The notes: a model not told the origin generated them from the letters alone. Shown: positions 26,701 through 36,551, counted from the first letter of the stretch. The stretch is DNA of 64,000 bases from Paraburkholderia sp. BL21I4N1 (GCF_002973525.1 NZ_PVEN01000005.1:124001-188000), one strand, 5' to 3'. Numbers and translations are program-made.

Positions 26701-28172
26701 CAGACGACTTATTTTTTTCGTCCACCGATCCCGCGCTAAACCGCAGTTTGCAGCGCCGCGCGAAGGAAGGCGCCCTGACGCGCGTCGGACCCGGTGTGTA
26801 CGTCGAATCGGGCGGCGAAGCGGAGATAATCGGCAAAATCCATCGGAACTGGCAAAGGATCGCGTCGCATGCCGTGCCGGGCGCAGTCGTCTCGCACCTG
26901 AGCGCATTTGCGGGTGGCATTACTCCGTCCAACGAAGTCGTGCTGTCCCACCCCACACGCTTTAACCGTCGCATCCGTTATCCTGGCCTTACGCTCGTGC
27001 TGACGAAAGGGCCGGCCCCGCAACCAGGCGACCTTCGTCTCGGTTCGCTCGAGCTTTACTGGGCCTCGCAAGAACGGGCGCTTCTGGAAAATCTCAGCCG
27101 CGGCTCGGCAACCACCCGCGCAACGCGCGATGCCGTTGAAGAACGGTTGATCACCTGTCTGAACGCGAATAAGGAGTCCGGCCTCAATCAGATCCGGGAC
27201 CGCGCCCGCGCACTGACCGAGCCGCTTGGCGCAACGGCCAGCTATGCGGCGCTTAACGGGCTGATCGGCGCGTTGCTGAGCACGCATTCAAAGGGCGTGC
27301 TCAAAACCAAAGCCGGCCTCGCGATCGCCCAGGGCACGCCCATCGACATGGAGCGTATCTATCTCTTCAACACGCTGGCCACTGCGCTACGCACGGCGAT
27401 ACTGCCCGATATCGCGGACGTAGCGGCACAGGGCAACACGCGAATCTATTTTGCGTTTCTTGAATCGTATTTTTCCAACTACGTCGAAGGCACCCGATTC
27501 TCGGTGGAAGAAGCGGAAGGGATTGTGCTACGCAATCAGATCGTGGTTCAACGCCCAAAGGATTCGCACGACATTCTCGGTGTGTTCAATCTCGCCTACA
27601 AAACGGAAACACGGGCGGCGGTGCCGCCCGTCGGCGACGACTTCGTCGATGTCCTCCAGGAGCTCCACCGTGTCATGCTCGAGCGCAGGCCGGAAGCCAA
27701 CCCCGGCCACCTCAAGCTCGAGGCCAACTACGCGGGCACGACCCAGTTTGTCGAACCCTCGCACGTGCGCGGCACCCTCGCGGAAGGGTCCCGCCTTGCG
27801 CTGACAATTCCGGAAGGAATGGGGCGAGCCATTTATTACCTGTTTCTCGTGGCCGAAGTGCATCCGTTCGCAGACGGCAACGGCCGGCTATCCAGGCTGG
27901 TGATGAACTCAGAGCTGTCGCGATGCGGGCGCTCACGCATCATTATTCCAACGCTATTTCACCCGCAGTTTGTCGATTGTCTGCGGGCGCTCACGCAAGG
28001 TGGGCGGCCGCAGCCGCTCATTCAGGCGCTCTCGCGCATGGGTAGCTGGTGCGCAACGTTCGACTACACGGAAATTACGGATGTCGTAGTGGCCATGCGC
28101 AACGCCAACGCGTTCGAAGAATCCGCTGCCGACTTCCGTCTGCTCAACGCCGACGGCAGCCGGGCCGCCTAA
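26670..28172 (+). CDS. Fic family AMP-transferase with AbiEi-like N-terminal domain
   Basis: About 500 residues. The N-terminal 15-130 (LFFSSTDPALNRSLQRRAKEG, RVGPGVYV, VSHLSAFAGG) resembles the winged-helix/AbiEi antitoxin family of type IV toxin-antitoxin systems. The C-terminal half is a Fic domain with the full active site HPFADGNGRLSR (398-409) and a flap near 350-370. SNYVEG (269-274) fits the inhibitory (S/T)xxxE(G/N) motif, here N-terminal to the Fic core (class II). Fic enzymes transfer AMP from ATP to target proteins. No ATG fits; GTG is used here, TTG nine bases earlier is the alternative, and neither has a good ribosome site. The gene splits the bce locus, lies behind the repeat array and converges with bceK, 33 bases apart. 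It looks horizontally acquired. Confidence 0.85.
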   Translation: MSLSKAGKRQTDDLFFSSTDPALNRSLQRRAKEGALTRVGPGVYVESGGEAEIIGKIHRNWQRIASHAVPGAVVSHLSAFAGGITPSNEVVLSHPTRFNRRIRYPGLTLVLTKGPAPQPGDLRLGSLELYWASQERALLENLSRGSATTRATRDAVEERLITCLNANKESGLNQIRDRARALTEPLGATASYAALNGLIGALLSTHSKGVLKTKAGLAIAQGTPIDMERIYLFNTLATALRTAILPDIADVAAQGNTRIYFAFLESYFSNYVEGTRFSVEEAEGIVLRNQIVVQRPKDSHDILGVFNLAYKTETRAAVPPVGDDFVDVLQELHRVMLERRPEANPGHLKLEANYAGTTQFVEPSHVRGTLAEGSRLALTIPEGMGRAIYYLFLVAEVHPFADGNGRLSRLVMNSELSRCGRSRIIIPTLFHPQFVDCLRALTQGGRPQPLIQALSRMGSWCATFDYTEITDVVVAMRNANAFEESAADFRLLNADGSRAA

Positions 28173-28205
28173 GCGCCCCGCCATCGCTTCGCTTTACCTC
28201 CTCCC

Positions 28206-29372
28206 TCAATGCACCCCACCCGCCGCGATCGCCTCGGCATACACCGCGGCGACCCGCTTCGCGATCACCGCGTTATCGAAGTTCTCCCGCGCATAGCGTC
28301 GGCAAGCATCGGCATCCGGCAGCTTCAACGAACCGTTCAACGCACCGGCCAATCCCGCCGCGATCGCTTTCGCGCCCGTCTCCGGCAACACCAGATCCGG
28401 CGACAACCCCGCCACGGCTTCCGGTAGGCCGCCCACCGGCGTTACCAGCACGGGCGTGCCCGACGCCAGCGACTCGACCGTGATCAGCCCGAAGCCTTCC
28501 AGCGCCACGGTCGGCACCACGCTGATATTCGCCGCGCGGTACAAGGCCGCCAAATGCTGGTCGGGCACGAAGCCCAGCAGCTTGACGTTATCGTCCAGAC
28601 CCGCCGCGCTGATCCGCGCCTGCAATTCGCTTTCGAGCCGCCCCTTCCCGGCGATCAGCAACAGCACGTCCGGCGCGCTCTGCTTGAGCAACTGGATCGC
28701 GTCGATCAGATCTTCGAGACCCATGCGCCGTACCAGTCGCCGCACCGCCAGCACGATCGGCCGGTCTTGCGGCAACTGCAGTTTCAGACGCGCTTCGGCC
28801 GGCGTGATCGGCAGATTGAACTGCTCGACGTCGACGCAACCCGGCACCACGCGCACGCGCTCCGGCGCGATGCCGTAGCGCGACGTCAGGATCTTGCCGA
28901 ACGCCTCCGACAGCACGATCAGGCGCGACGAGCGCGCGTACACCGATTGCTCCAGATAGCGCTTGGCGCGCTGACCGAGCGAGTCGGCGCCTTCCACGTG
29001 GCTCTCGTCGGCCCACGGCCCCTGAAAATGCGAGACCTGCGGAATCCCGCGCGTCACGTCGAGGCCCGGAAAGGTGTACAGCGCGAAGTGCGACGAGATC
29101 ACGTCGGGCCGCGAGCGGCCGACTTCCTCGCGCAGCGCGCGGCGCGCCGCCATCAGCCGCAACGGCAGCGATTGCGCGGCGGAGCCGAAACCGTTGATCG
29201 CGCCGCCGGTGTCCGCGGCGACTTTCGCCGAGCCGGCCACCACGCCGCGCACCGCGACGCCCGCGCCCGGCAGCGCGCCGACCAGCGAGTAATACATGCG
29301 GTCGAGGCCGCCCGCGCGCTCGGGAAACCAGTGCATCCCGATCTGCAGCGATTTGATGGAACTCGTCGTCAT
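28206..29372 (-). CDS. bceK: GT4 glycosyltransferase (BceK-like)
   Basis: Cytoplasmic-face glycosyltransferase of 388 residues, GT-B fold. The acceptor domain starts LQIGMHWFPERAGGLDRMYYSL. The donor-binding motif is ALEGFGLITVESLASGTPVLVTPVGGLPE near residue 300-330. It would add one sugar of the exopolysaccharide repeat; which sugar cannot be told from sequence. It is the last gene of the bceB-K run and its start overlaps the bceJ stop by four bases (ATGA). Confidence 0.86.
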   Translation of the reverse strand: MTTSSIKSLQIGMHWFPERAGGLDRMYYSLVGALPGAGVAVRGVVAGSAKVAADTGGAINGFGSAAQSLPLRLMAARRALREEVGRSRPDVISSHFALYTFPGLDVTRGIPQVSHFQGPWADESHVEGADSLGQRAKRYLEQSVYARSSRLIVLSEAFGKILTSRYGIAPERVRVVPGCVDVEQFNLPITPAEARLKLQLPQDRPIVLAVRRLVRRMGLEDLIDAIQLLKQSAPDVLLLIAGKGRLESELQARISAAGLDDNVKLLGFVPDQHLAALYRAANISVVPTVALEGFGLITVESLASGTPVLVTPVGGLPEAVAGLSPDLVLPETGAKAIAAGLAGALNGSLKLPDADACRRYARENFDNAVIAKRVAAVYAEAIAAGGVH

Positions 29373-30637
29373 GATTGATGCCCCTGTGCGTTCTGTGAGT
29401 TGTGGTGGTCAAACGATGCCGTCTGTCCCGCCAGCGTGTTCAGCGTCAGCGCGTCGGTCTTCGCGACCGCCGCCGCTTCCGCCTCGCTGCGCCGGCGATT
29501 CTGCTGCTGCCCGGCGAGTTGCCGGTACAGCGCGATGTACTGCTCCGCCATCCGCGCCCAGCCGAAGCCGGTGGCGAGTTCGTTGGCGGCGACCCCCATC
29601 GCGCGGCGCGCGTCGTGATGCTCGGCGAGGCGCGCGATCGCGCGGGCCAACGCCGTGGGATCGTCGGGATCGTCGAGCACGATCCCGCATTCCGGCGTGA
29701 TGATTTCCGCGCCGCCCGCGGTGCGCGCCGTGACCACCGGTAAGCCCGCCGCCATCGCCTCGAGCAGCGACAGGCTCATCGCTTCATAGCGCGACGGAAA
29801 CACGAATGCGTCGACCGAATGCATCAGCACCGGCATGTCCTTCACCAGCCCGAGAAAATGCACGCGATGCGCAATGCCCAACGCCTTCGCCTCGTCCGGA
29901 TACGGGCTGCCCGGCAGAAAGCCGGCCACCGCGATCTGCACGTAGTCGGGCAGATGCCTGAGCGCGGCGAGCACGGTGCCGAGGTTCTTGCGCGGCGTGC
30001 GCAGATCGCCGACGAACAGCAGCAGGAACGCGTCCTTCGGCAAGCCGAACTTTTCGCGGTCGCCGGTCGCGGCGGCGAAGCCTTGCGTATCCACGCCGTT
30101 GTAGATCACGTCGACGCGGTTGTCGGGTGTCAGGCCGATCGCGCGGATTTCGTCGGCGACTTTCCGCGACACCGCGGTGATCACTTTCGAGCGCCGGTAC
30201 GCCCAGCGTTCGAGCAGCGCGTTGCAGCGCGTATAGACCGACTGATACGCGGACCACACGCCCTTGGTCAGCCCGAACGGGTAGTACTTGCTGCCGAACC
30301 AGCCGCTATGCACGAAGTGCGAGGTATTGACGTCGGCGGGCATCCACGTGATGAAGCCGTTCACGTGCAGCACGTCGTATTCGCGCCGATGCGCGCGCAG
30401 CCACAGCGTGCTCTTCAACGCGAACACCTGCTGGCGCAGCAGATTGGTGGGCCACCAGCGGCCCACCTTGATCTGCGCCCAGCGAACGTTCGGATGCGCG
30501 AGCAGATCCGGCGCGACGTGCGAGGCCACCAGCGTGACGCCGATGTTCTCGTCGAGCGCGGCTTCCGCGATCTCGTGGTTGACGCGCCCCTGGCCGTCGT
30601 TATGGCGCACGACGTGGGTGACAATGGCGACTCTCAA
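29369..30637 (-). CDS. bceJ: GT4 glycosyltransferase (BceJ-like)
   Basis: Glycosyltransferase of 422 residues with GT-B fold: VAIVTHVVRHNDGQGRVNHEIA at the start, NVDVIYNGVD-type middle (VDVIYNGVDTQGF) and the donor motif SRYEAMSLSLLEAMAAGLPVV near 290-310. The start codon is TTG, six bases after a perfect GGAGG, and overlaps the bceI stop as TTGA, so translation is probably coupled. The last 50 residues are low-complexity, rich in Q, N and A. The specific sugar added is unknown. Confidence 0.86.
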   Translation of the reverse strand: MRVAIVTHVVRHNDGQGRVNHEIAEAALDENIGVTLVASHVAPDLLAHPNVRWAQIKVGRWWPTNLLRQQVFALKSTLWLRAHRREYDVLHVNGFITWMPADVNTSHFVHSGWFGSKYYPFGLTKGVWSAYQSVYTRCNALLERWAYRRSKVITAVSRKVADEIRAIGLTPDNRVDVIYNGVDTQGFAAATGDREKFGLPKDAFLLLFVGDLRTPRKNLGTVLAALRHLPDYVQIAVAGFLPGSPYPDEAKALGIAHRVHFLGLVKDMPVLMHSVDAFVFPSRYEAMSLSLLEAMAAGLPVVTARTAGGAEIITPECGIVLDDPDDPTALARAIARLAEHHDARRAMGVAANELATGFGWARMAEQYIALYRQLAGQQQNRRRSEAEAAAVAKTDALTLNTLAGQTASFDHHNSQNAQGHQS

Positions 30638-32106
30638 TGGGTGCCTCCGTGAAAAAGTAGCGTGCGTCTGCGGTTGATCTTGTCGTAGTGCACCGCGGAA
30701 AGAATCGAGAAAACACTCATGAAGAGCAGCAATCCGCCCGTGCCCACCAGCGAATTGGTGAACACCAGCATCGCGAAGGTCGCGAGACTCAGGCTCAGGC
30801 AGGCCGAGACGAATTTGTCGTTGCGCAGCTTGAACGACGCCAGCACCGCGCGCACCACCAGCCAGACGATGCCGGACATGTACAGCAGCGTGCCGGGCCA
30901 GCCGAGCACGAACGGGATATTCATCACGCCGCTGTCGAAGTTGCCGTACTGGCCGAGCTGGCCGCCGTCGTTCGAGAGCTTGGTCGAGGTGCCGGTCGCG
31001 CCCATGCCTTCGCCGGAGACGTCGGTGAACGCGGTTTTCGCGAAGGTCGCGTAGAACTCGTTACGCGCGGCGTAACTCTGGTCGTCGTTCAGATTGACGA
31101 TGGTGGTGAGGCGCGCCTGCATCCGTTCGGCGACCGGCCCGACCGCCAGCAGCGGCACGCACAGGCCCGCCAGCAGCACCGCGCTCGCCACGATGCGCAC
31201 CCGCACCTTGTTGTTCGACTTGACGAGCTGGACCAGCAGCGCGATCACCCAGCCGCCCCAGGTGGAGCGCACGAGACTCAGCGCGAACGCGAAGAAGCCG
31301 AGCGCCGCGGCGATCCAGCGCACGCGATGCGAGGCCGCCATCACGTACACCATCGCGCCCATCATCGCGAAGGCGAACGGGCCCGACGAATTCATCGTGC
31401 TGAACACGCGCACGCCCATCGGCACCGGATCGCCCTGCGAGTTCATCTGCGAGCCGAGCATCCACAGCGCGTCCCACGGCGGCATGATGAAGAACTGCAC
31501 GAGGCCGTAGCCGCCCATCGCCAGCATGCCCCAGATGAACGTGTTGACAATGGTGTCGCGATACTGCGGATACTGACGCGTGTGCGCCATGATGTGAAAG
31601 CCGATCAGGATCGGATAGAGCCAGTTAGCGAGGTCGTAGGTGGCCGCCAGCGGCCCGCTCGACATCACGCCGACCATGAACGCGTAGATCAGGCCGAGCA
31701 GGATCAGCAGCACCGGCAGGCCGCGCCGTTGCGCGAGCAGCCGGTAGTAACGCAGCAGGGAAAGCGCGCTGATCATCGTCACCGCCAGCGGTGCGACCTG
31801 GATCAGGCTGGTGGGCGTGAACGCGCCTTTGGACCAGTCGGCGAGACGTCGCACCTCCGGACTCAGAAACCACAGCCACCACATGAAGCCGATGTAGCGC
31901 GCCGGGCTCTTGAAGTAGAGCCACAAACCCGTGAGGATCGCCAGCACCGGAAACGCGAGCGTCAGCACCGTGCCCTGATGCGCAATGATCAGCACCGCGG
32001 TGATCAGCCACAGCAAGGCTGGCGGCCCCCATTCCTGCGCCCCGCCGGACCTGCTGCGCCCCGCGCGGTTCGTGCCGGACGGGGCGGTTTGCGTGATGGT
32101 CGACAT
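30634..32106 (-). CDS. bceI: Exopolysaccharide polymerase, Wzy/O-antigen ligase-like (BceI-like)
   Basis: Polytopic inner-membrane protein of 490 residues with about ten to twelve hydrophobic segments. A large hydrophilic loop lies between about 335 and 395 (RMQARLTTIVNLNDDQSYAARNEF), as in Wzy polymerases and O-antigen ligases. It would join repeat units in the periplasm after flipping by BceQ. GAGGT precedes the ATG. The gap to the bceH stop is only three bases, and the stop overlaps the bceJ start. Similarity in this family is weak in general; position in the cluster supports the call. Confidence 0.83.
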   Translation of the reverse strand: MSTITQTAPSGTNRAGRSRSGGAQEWGPPALLWLITAVLIIAHQGTVLTLAFPVLAILTGLWLYFKSPARYIGFMWWLWFLSPEVRRLADWSKGAFTPTSLIQVAPLAVTMISALSLLRYYRLLAQRRGLPVLLILLGLIYAFMVGVMSSGPLAATYDLANWLYPILIGFHIMAHTRQYPQYRDTIVNTFIWGMLAMGGYGLVQFFIMPPWDALWMLGSQMNSQGDPVPMGVRVFSTMNSSGPFAFAMMGAMVYVMAASHRVRWIAAALGFFAFALSLVRSTWGGWVIALLVQLVKSNNKVRVRIVASAVLLAGLCVPLLAVGPVAERMQARLTTIVNLNDDQSYAARNEFYATFAKTAFTDVSGEGMGATGTSTKLSNDGGQLGQYGNFDSGVMNIPFVLGWPGTLLYMSGIVWLVVRAVLASFKLRNDKFVSACLSLSLATFAMLVFTNSLVGTGGLLLFMSVFSILSAVHYDKINRRRTLLFHGGTH

Positions 32107-32109
32107 CGC

Positions 32110-33264
32110 TTAGAGACCTCCGCGTGATTCGCGCGCGGCGGTACGCGAGGTTTGCGCCCTCGTCTGCGTCTGCGTTCGGGCGGCGCGTGTGCGCAGCATC
32201 TCCTGCGTGATCCGCACGTGCTGCATGGCGTAATGCTGGGTGGTCAGATCGCGCGCCAGCAAACCGGCCGCGGCCGCTTGCGCCTGACGCAGCGCGTCCA
32301 GCGGCGACGCGGCGAGCTGGTCGACCGCTTCGCGCAACGCCTGCGGATTGAACGGCGGAATATAGAATGCCTCGCCCACCGGAAAATAGTCCTGCAACGC
32401 GCCGACGTTGGTCACCACCATCGGCTTGCCGACGGCGGCCGCTTCGAGCATCACCGTGATCCCCGACGCGTGCGAATTCGGCCGCAGCGGCACGACGATC
32501 AGATCGGCCCAGTCGTACAGTTCATGCTGTTTTTTAATGCCCGAAAACAGCGCGATCTCGACGTTCGGCGCGCGCAGCGACGCGGGAATCCGGCGCCGCG
32601 TCGCGAGCTTGACGGTGTAGCGCGGATCGTTGCCGAAGGCCTTGATGAGCGTGTCCCAATCGCGGTCGCGATCGTTGCCGATCGCGGCAATGCGGATCGG
32701 TGCATGCGGTAGCCATTCGGTCGGCGCCTTGACGGGGAAGTCCTGCGTGTTCAGCCCATACAGCAGCGGGGTCGCGTCGCGATCGAAATAACGCCGGCAC
32801 AGCGCGGCGTTTTCGCTGGCGAGCGTGGTCAGTTGATCGGCGCGGCTCATCAGCTTGCGATATAGCCAACTGCGCAGAATCCCGTACGAAGGCCACTTAT
32901 CGAGCAGCCAGACGCTTTGCGCGAGCAGCAAGGGGGACGCCTCGGCCCCGGCCTTGCGGCCGCTCAGCAGCAACATCAGCGCGGCGGACAGCCATTCCTG
33001 CTCGGTATGCGTCCAGATCACGTCCGAGCGCAGCATCTCGGCGCGGTTGCGCCACGTGTGGATGAAATCGAACCCCAGCGCCGCCTTCAACGCGCGCCGC
33101 AACAGCCGCACCGGTTTGCTCTCGGGCGCGTCCTGCGAATAGCTCAGCGCGAAGCCGTCGGACTGCGCGTGGTGATAGCCGTACAGACAGCCGATGTCGT
33201 CGCCCGGCCGGTAAAAGCGCGGGTCCGCGCCGTAAAACAGATGAACGTGGACGTTGGTACTCAT
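32110..33264 (-). CDS. bceH: GT-B glycosyltransferase (BceH-like)
   Basis: Glycosyltransferase of 384 residues. The recognisable part is the donor domain: RIAAIGNDRDRDWDTLIKAF about 190-210, then YDWADLIVVPLRPNSHASGITVMLEAAAVGKPMVVT near 260-295, in the GT4/GT1 arrangement. The N-terminal half is divergent. The tail is rich in T, R and Q. It would add one sugar of the repeat unit. It overlaps bceG by four bases and is followed by bceI after three bases, so it sits firmly inside the operon. Confidence 0.83.
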   Translation of the reverse strand: MSTNVHVHLFYGADPRFYRPGDDIGCLYGYHHAQSDGFALSYSQDAPESKPVRLLRRALKAALGFDFIHTWRNRAEMLRSDVIWTHTEQEWLSAALMLLLSGRKAGAEASPLLLAQSVWLLDKWPSYGILRSWLYRKLMSRADQLTTLASENAALCRRYFDRDATPLLYGLNTQDFPVKAPTEWLPHAPIRIAAIGNDRDRDWDTLIKAFGNDPRYTVKLATRRRIPASLRAPNVEIALFSGIKKQHELYDWADLIVVPLRPNSHASGITVMLEAAAVGKPMVVTNVGALQDYFPVGEAFYIPPFNPQALREAVDQLAASPLDALRQAQAAAAGLLARDLTTQHYAMQHVRITQEMLRTRAARTQTQTRAQTSRTAARESRGGL

Positions 33265-34196
33265 GCGGACACTCCGCTTCGCGCGCGGCGCGCCTCATGC
33301 GCGCCGCCGCGCACCGCGCGCCAGCGCGACAGCTTCAGCCCAGCCTGCTTCGACAGCAGCGCGAGCGCCGCATGCGTGAGTCCCGGATAGGCGCGCGTGC
33401 CGACCAGCGTCCACCACCACCATGCGGTTTCGCGGCGCAGCGGCGGCAACTGGTCGCGCAGGATCAGATGGAAATTGAACGCGGCGTTGCGCAACGCCGT
33501 CATGGTTTGCGCGTTGCGCCCGTCTTCGTCGAAACGTTCGGCCGGGAAATGATCGACCGCGACGCGCGGGTCGTACACCAGCTTCCAGCCGGCGCGCTTC
33601 ACCGCGAGACTGAACCCCATGTCGTTGTGAGCTTGCGCGCCCGCGCCGCGCAGGCGCGCGTCGAAGCGGATCGTGCGTACCGCGTCGCGACGGTAGCTCA
33701 TGTTGGCGCCCTTCAGAATATCCACCTCGCGCGCGCCGCCGGCGCCGAGGTGATGATTGCCGATGATCTTGCCGGACGCGGTGACCTTGCCTACCCGTTG
33801 ACGCTCGCCATCCAGCACGCGGCCTCGTTCATGCACCCAGTCGCGGCCGCCGAGCGCGCCGAGGCGCGCATCGCTTTCGAACGCGGCGGCGATCCGCGCG
33901 ACCCAGTCGACGTGCGGCGCGGCGTCGTCGTCGGTGATGGCGATCACGTCGCCGCTGGCCGCGTCGAGTCCGCGGTTGAGCGCCGCGACCTGGCCGGGCG
34001 CCTCGACCAGTGCGACCGACAGCGGCAGCGCACCCGGCACCGCCGGATCGCGCAGACAGGTGTGGGTCGCCGCGTCGTCGGCGCGCGCCACCACGACCAC
34101 CTGGTCAGGCGCGCGCGACTGGCGTTGCAGCGCCGCGAGGCAGCGCGCCAGATCGGCCGGGCGGCGATAAGTCGGAACCAGTACCGTCACTTTCAT
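33261..34196 (-). CDS. bceG: GT2 glycosyltransferase (BceG-like)
   Basis: GT-A fold family 2 glycosyltransferase of 311 residues: VTVLVPTYRRPADLARCLAAL at the start, the nucleotide/metal motif ITDDDAAPHVDW near 95-105, and ILKGANMSYRRDAV further on. It would add one sugar of the repeat at the inner face of the membrane. The start MKVTVLVP is chosen over an ATG eight codons upstream because AAGGA lies seven bases before it. It is the only GT-A (family 2) enzyme among the locus transferases. Confidence 0.87.
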   Translation of the reverse strand: MKVTVLVPTYRRPADLARCLAALQRQSRAPDQVVVVARADDAATHTCLRDPAVPGALPLSVALVEAPGQVAALNRGLDAASGDVIAITDDDAAPHVDWVARIAAAFESDARLGALGGRDWVHERGRVLDGERQRVGKVTASGKIIGNHHLGAGGAREVDILKGANMSYRRDAVRTIRFDARLRGAGAQAHNDMGFSLAVKRAGWKLVYDPRVAVDHFPAERFDEDGRNAQTMTALRNAAFNFHLILRDQLPPLRRETAWWWWTLVGTRAYPGLTHAALALLSKQAGLKLSRWRAVRGGAHEARRARSGVSA

Positions 34197-34234
34197 CGTG
34201 ATGTCCTTTTGTATCGTCAAACGCGTCGTGGCGC

Positions 34235-36454
34235 TCAGGCGCTCAGGTATTCCTGCACCGCCGCGTAACCACGGTCGTAACCGCCGCGCGAACGCGGCAT
34301 GCCGTTGAAAATGCCGCCCTGCACGTGCACGCCGGCCGCGCGCAGACGCTTCAGCGCGTCCTGAATCTCGCCTTCGCTATGCACGCCCGAGCGCATCACG
34401 AAGAAGGTCGAGCCGGCATACGCGCCGATAATCGACGCGTCGGTCACCGCCAGCACCGGCGGCGTGTCGATCAGGATCACGTCGTAGCGTTTGGCGAGCC
34501 CGTCGAGGTATTGCGGCAGCCGCGGCGACATCAGCAGTTCCGACGGATTCGGCGGACGGCGGCCGCACGAGATGAAGCTCAGGTTTTCAACGTTCGAACT
34601 GCGGATCGCTTCTTCCAGCGAGATCTGGCCGCTCAGCAACTCAGACAAACCGTTGTCCTGCACGCCGCCCAGATAGCGTTCGAGCGCGCCGCGCCGCATG
34701 TCGCCGTCGATCATCAGTACGCGCTTGCCCGAATGCGCCAGCAGCACCGCGAGGTTGACCGTCAGGAAGCTCTTGCCGACGCCCGCCATCGGGCCGGTCA
34801 GCATGATGATGCGATTGCGCGCGTCCATCATCGTGAACTGCATGGAAGTGCGCAGGCTGCGCAGACTTTCGACCGTGATGTCCTTGGGCCGCGCATTCGC
34901 CAGCACCGAACCCAGGCGTTCGCCGCCGCGTTCGAACGCGCTTTCGAGCACCGCCTGTTCGGCGCTCAACGGCACGAGACCGAATACCGGCAAATGGAAC
35001 GCACGCTCAATGTGATCCGGATCGTCGATCCCCTTGAACATATTGCGGCGCAGGAACACGAAACCGGTGCCCGCGATCAGGCCAAGAATCACCGCCGCCG
35101 AGAGAATCAGCATCTTCTTCGGCTTGACCGGCGCACCCGGGCGCAACGCGGCGTCGACGATATGCACGTTGCCGCCCGTGCCCGCTTTCTGCACCGACAA
35201 CTCCTGCACACGGTTCAGCAGCAGCACGTAGATGTCTTCGGCCACTTTCGCGTCGCGTTGCAACTGCACGGCCTTCACCTCGGTGGCCGGCAGATCGCGG
35301 AAACGGTCCGCGTATTTGGCGCGCTGCGCCTCCAGCTCGCCCATCTGTTGACGCGCGGCCACCAGCATCGGGTGGTCGTCGCCGTAACGCTCGCTGAGCT
35401 GCGCCATCTGCAGACGCAAACCGGCGATCTGCTGCTCGTACTGCACGCTGCCTTCCAGGTACACCTTGGCTTCGTCGCTCGCGTTGATCGAGCCGGACTG
35501 ACGCTGATACGCGGTCAAGGCGGCTTCCGCGCGCTCCAGATCGGCCTTCAGGCGCGGCTCTTCGCTTTGCAGGAAATCGAGCATCTTGATCGCATCGGCC
35601 TGCTTGTTCGATACGTGCTGGCGCACATACGACTGCGCCAGCGCGTTGGCGACCAGCGCCGCGTGTTCCGGGCTCTTGTCCTCCAGCGAGATCTGGATCA
35701 CCCCGGTCTGCTTGCCCTGCTCCTGCACGGTGATCGCCGACTGGAACGCGGTGATCGCGTCGAGGTCGTTCGACCGCACCACGGTGAACTGCTCGCCCGG
35801 ACGCGCGACCAGTTTATTGACCCGCATCGTCACGCCGCCGCCCTGCGCCTGCTGGCCGACCTGGCCGCGCAGCAGCAGCGCGCCGTTTTCGGCGAACAGC
35901 TCATAGTGCTGATCGTCGACCACCTTCAGCGCGAGCTTCTGGCCTTCGAGCGCGGGCACCACGTCGATCGAATCGACATCGGCGACATCGCCGCCCCATC
36001 CATACGACGACAGGCCGAGCCACGGCTTCGCCAGTTGCCCCGGCGCGGCCAGCTTGGCCGAAATGCTGCCGAGCAGCGGAATCGTCTTCGGCGTGACGCT
36101 GAAATTCAGCTTCAGGTCCTGCACGACCGGGCCGACCACGCCGCGGCTCTTGATGATTTCGATTTCGGCGTCGGTCGGCAGCGAGGTCGAGCCGGTGGTG
36201 ATCGCCGCGCCCGTTTGCGTCTGCGTGAGCGCCTGCGACGTGTTGTCGGATTGCTCGACGCGCACGTGCGCATCGGCCGAATAGATCGGCTTGGCGAGCA
36301 GGCAGTACGCACCGGCAATCGCGACGATCACCGCGGCGATCGCGATCAGCCACCAGATGTCGTCGAGGATCACCTGAATCAGTTGCCCGAGGACGACGTC
36401 CTCTTCCTCGGTCCTGGTCGGACCGCCCATGTGTGGAGAGAGTTGATTGCTCAC
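34235..36454 (-). CDS. bceF: Polysaccharide co-polymerase / BY tyrosine autokinase (BceF)
   Basis: Inner-membrane protein of about 739 residues that controls chain length and export. It has a Wzz domain flanked by membrane helices (about 35-55 and 445-460) with a long periplasmic coiled region between. A cytoplasmic BY-kinase domain follows: Walker A MAGVGKSFL near 555, Walker A' VLMIDGDMRRG, Walker B DVILIDTPP. The last residues hold a small tyrosine cluster (YDRGYAAVQEYLSA) that would be autophosphorylated and reset by BceD. GTG with GGGAAG upstream is the likeliest start; an ATG eight codons later is possible. It works with the outer-membrane exporter BceE. Confidence 0.92.
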   Translation of the reverse strand: MSNQLSPHMGGPTRTEEEDVVLGQLIQVILDDIWWLIAIAAVIVAIAGAYCLLAKPIYSADAHVRVEQSDNTSQALTQTQTGAAITTGSTSLPTDAEIEIIKSRGVVGPVVQDLKLNFSVTPKTIPLLGSISAKLAAPGQLAKPWLGLSSYGWGGDVADVDSIDVVPALEGQKLALKVVDDQHYELFAENGALLLRGQVGQQAQGGGVTMRVNKLVARPGEQFTVVRSNDLDAITAFQSAITVQEQGKQTGVIQISLEDKSPEHAALVANALAQSYVRQHVSNKQADAIKMLDFLQSEEPRLKADLERAEAALTAYQRQSGSINASDEAKVYLEGSVQYEQQIAGLRLQMAQLSERYGDDHPMLVAARQQMGELEAQRAKYADRFRDLPATEVKAVQLQRDAKVAEDIYVLLLNRVQELSVQKAGTGGNVHIVDAALRPGAPVKPKKMLILSAAVILGLIAGTGFVFLRRNMFKGIDDPDHIERAFHLPVFGLVPLSAEQAVLESAFERGGERLGSVLANARPKDITVESLRSLRTSMQFTMMDARNRIIMLTGPMAGVGKSFLTVNLAVLLAHSGKRVLMIDGDMRRGALERYLGGVQDNGLSELLSGQISLEEAIRSSNVENLSFISCGRRPPNPSELLMSPRLPQYLDGLAKRYDVILIDTPPVLAVTDASIIGAYAGSTFFVMRSGVHSEGEIQDALKRLRAAGVHVQGGIFNGMPRSRGGYDRGYAAVQEYLSA

Positions 36455-36551
36455 AATTCGCTTCCCGTATCGGTTACATCCGCGTTTGCTTCGGTCCCGC
36501 GTCACGCCGCCGCTTGACGGCGTGACGAGGGCCTGGCGACGGCGCTGATCT

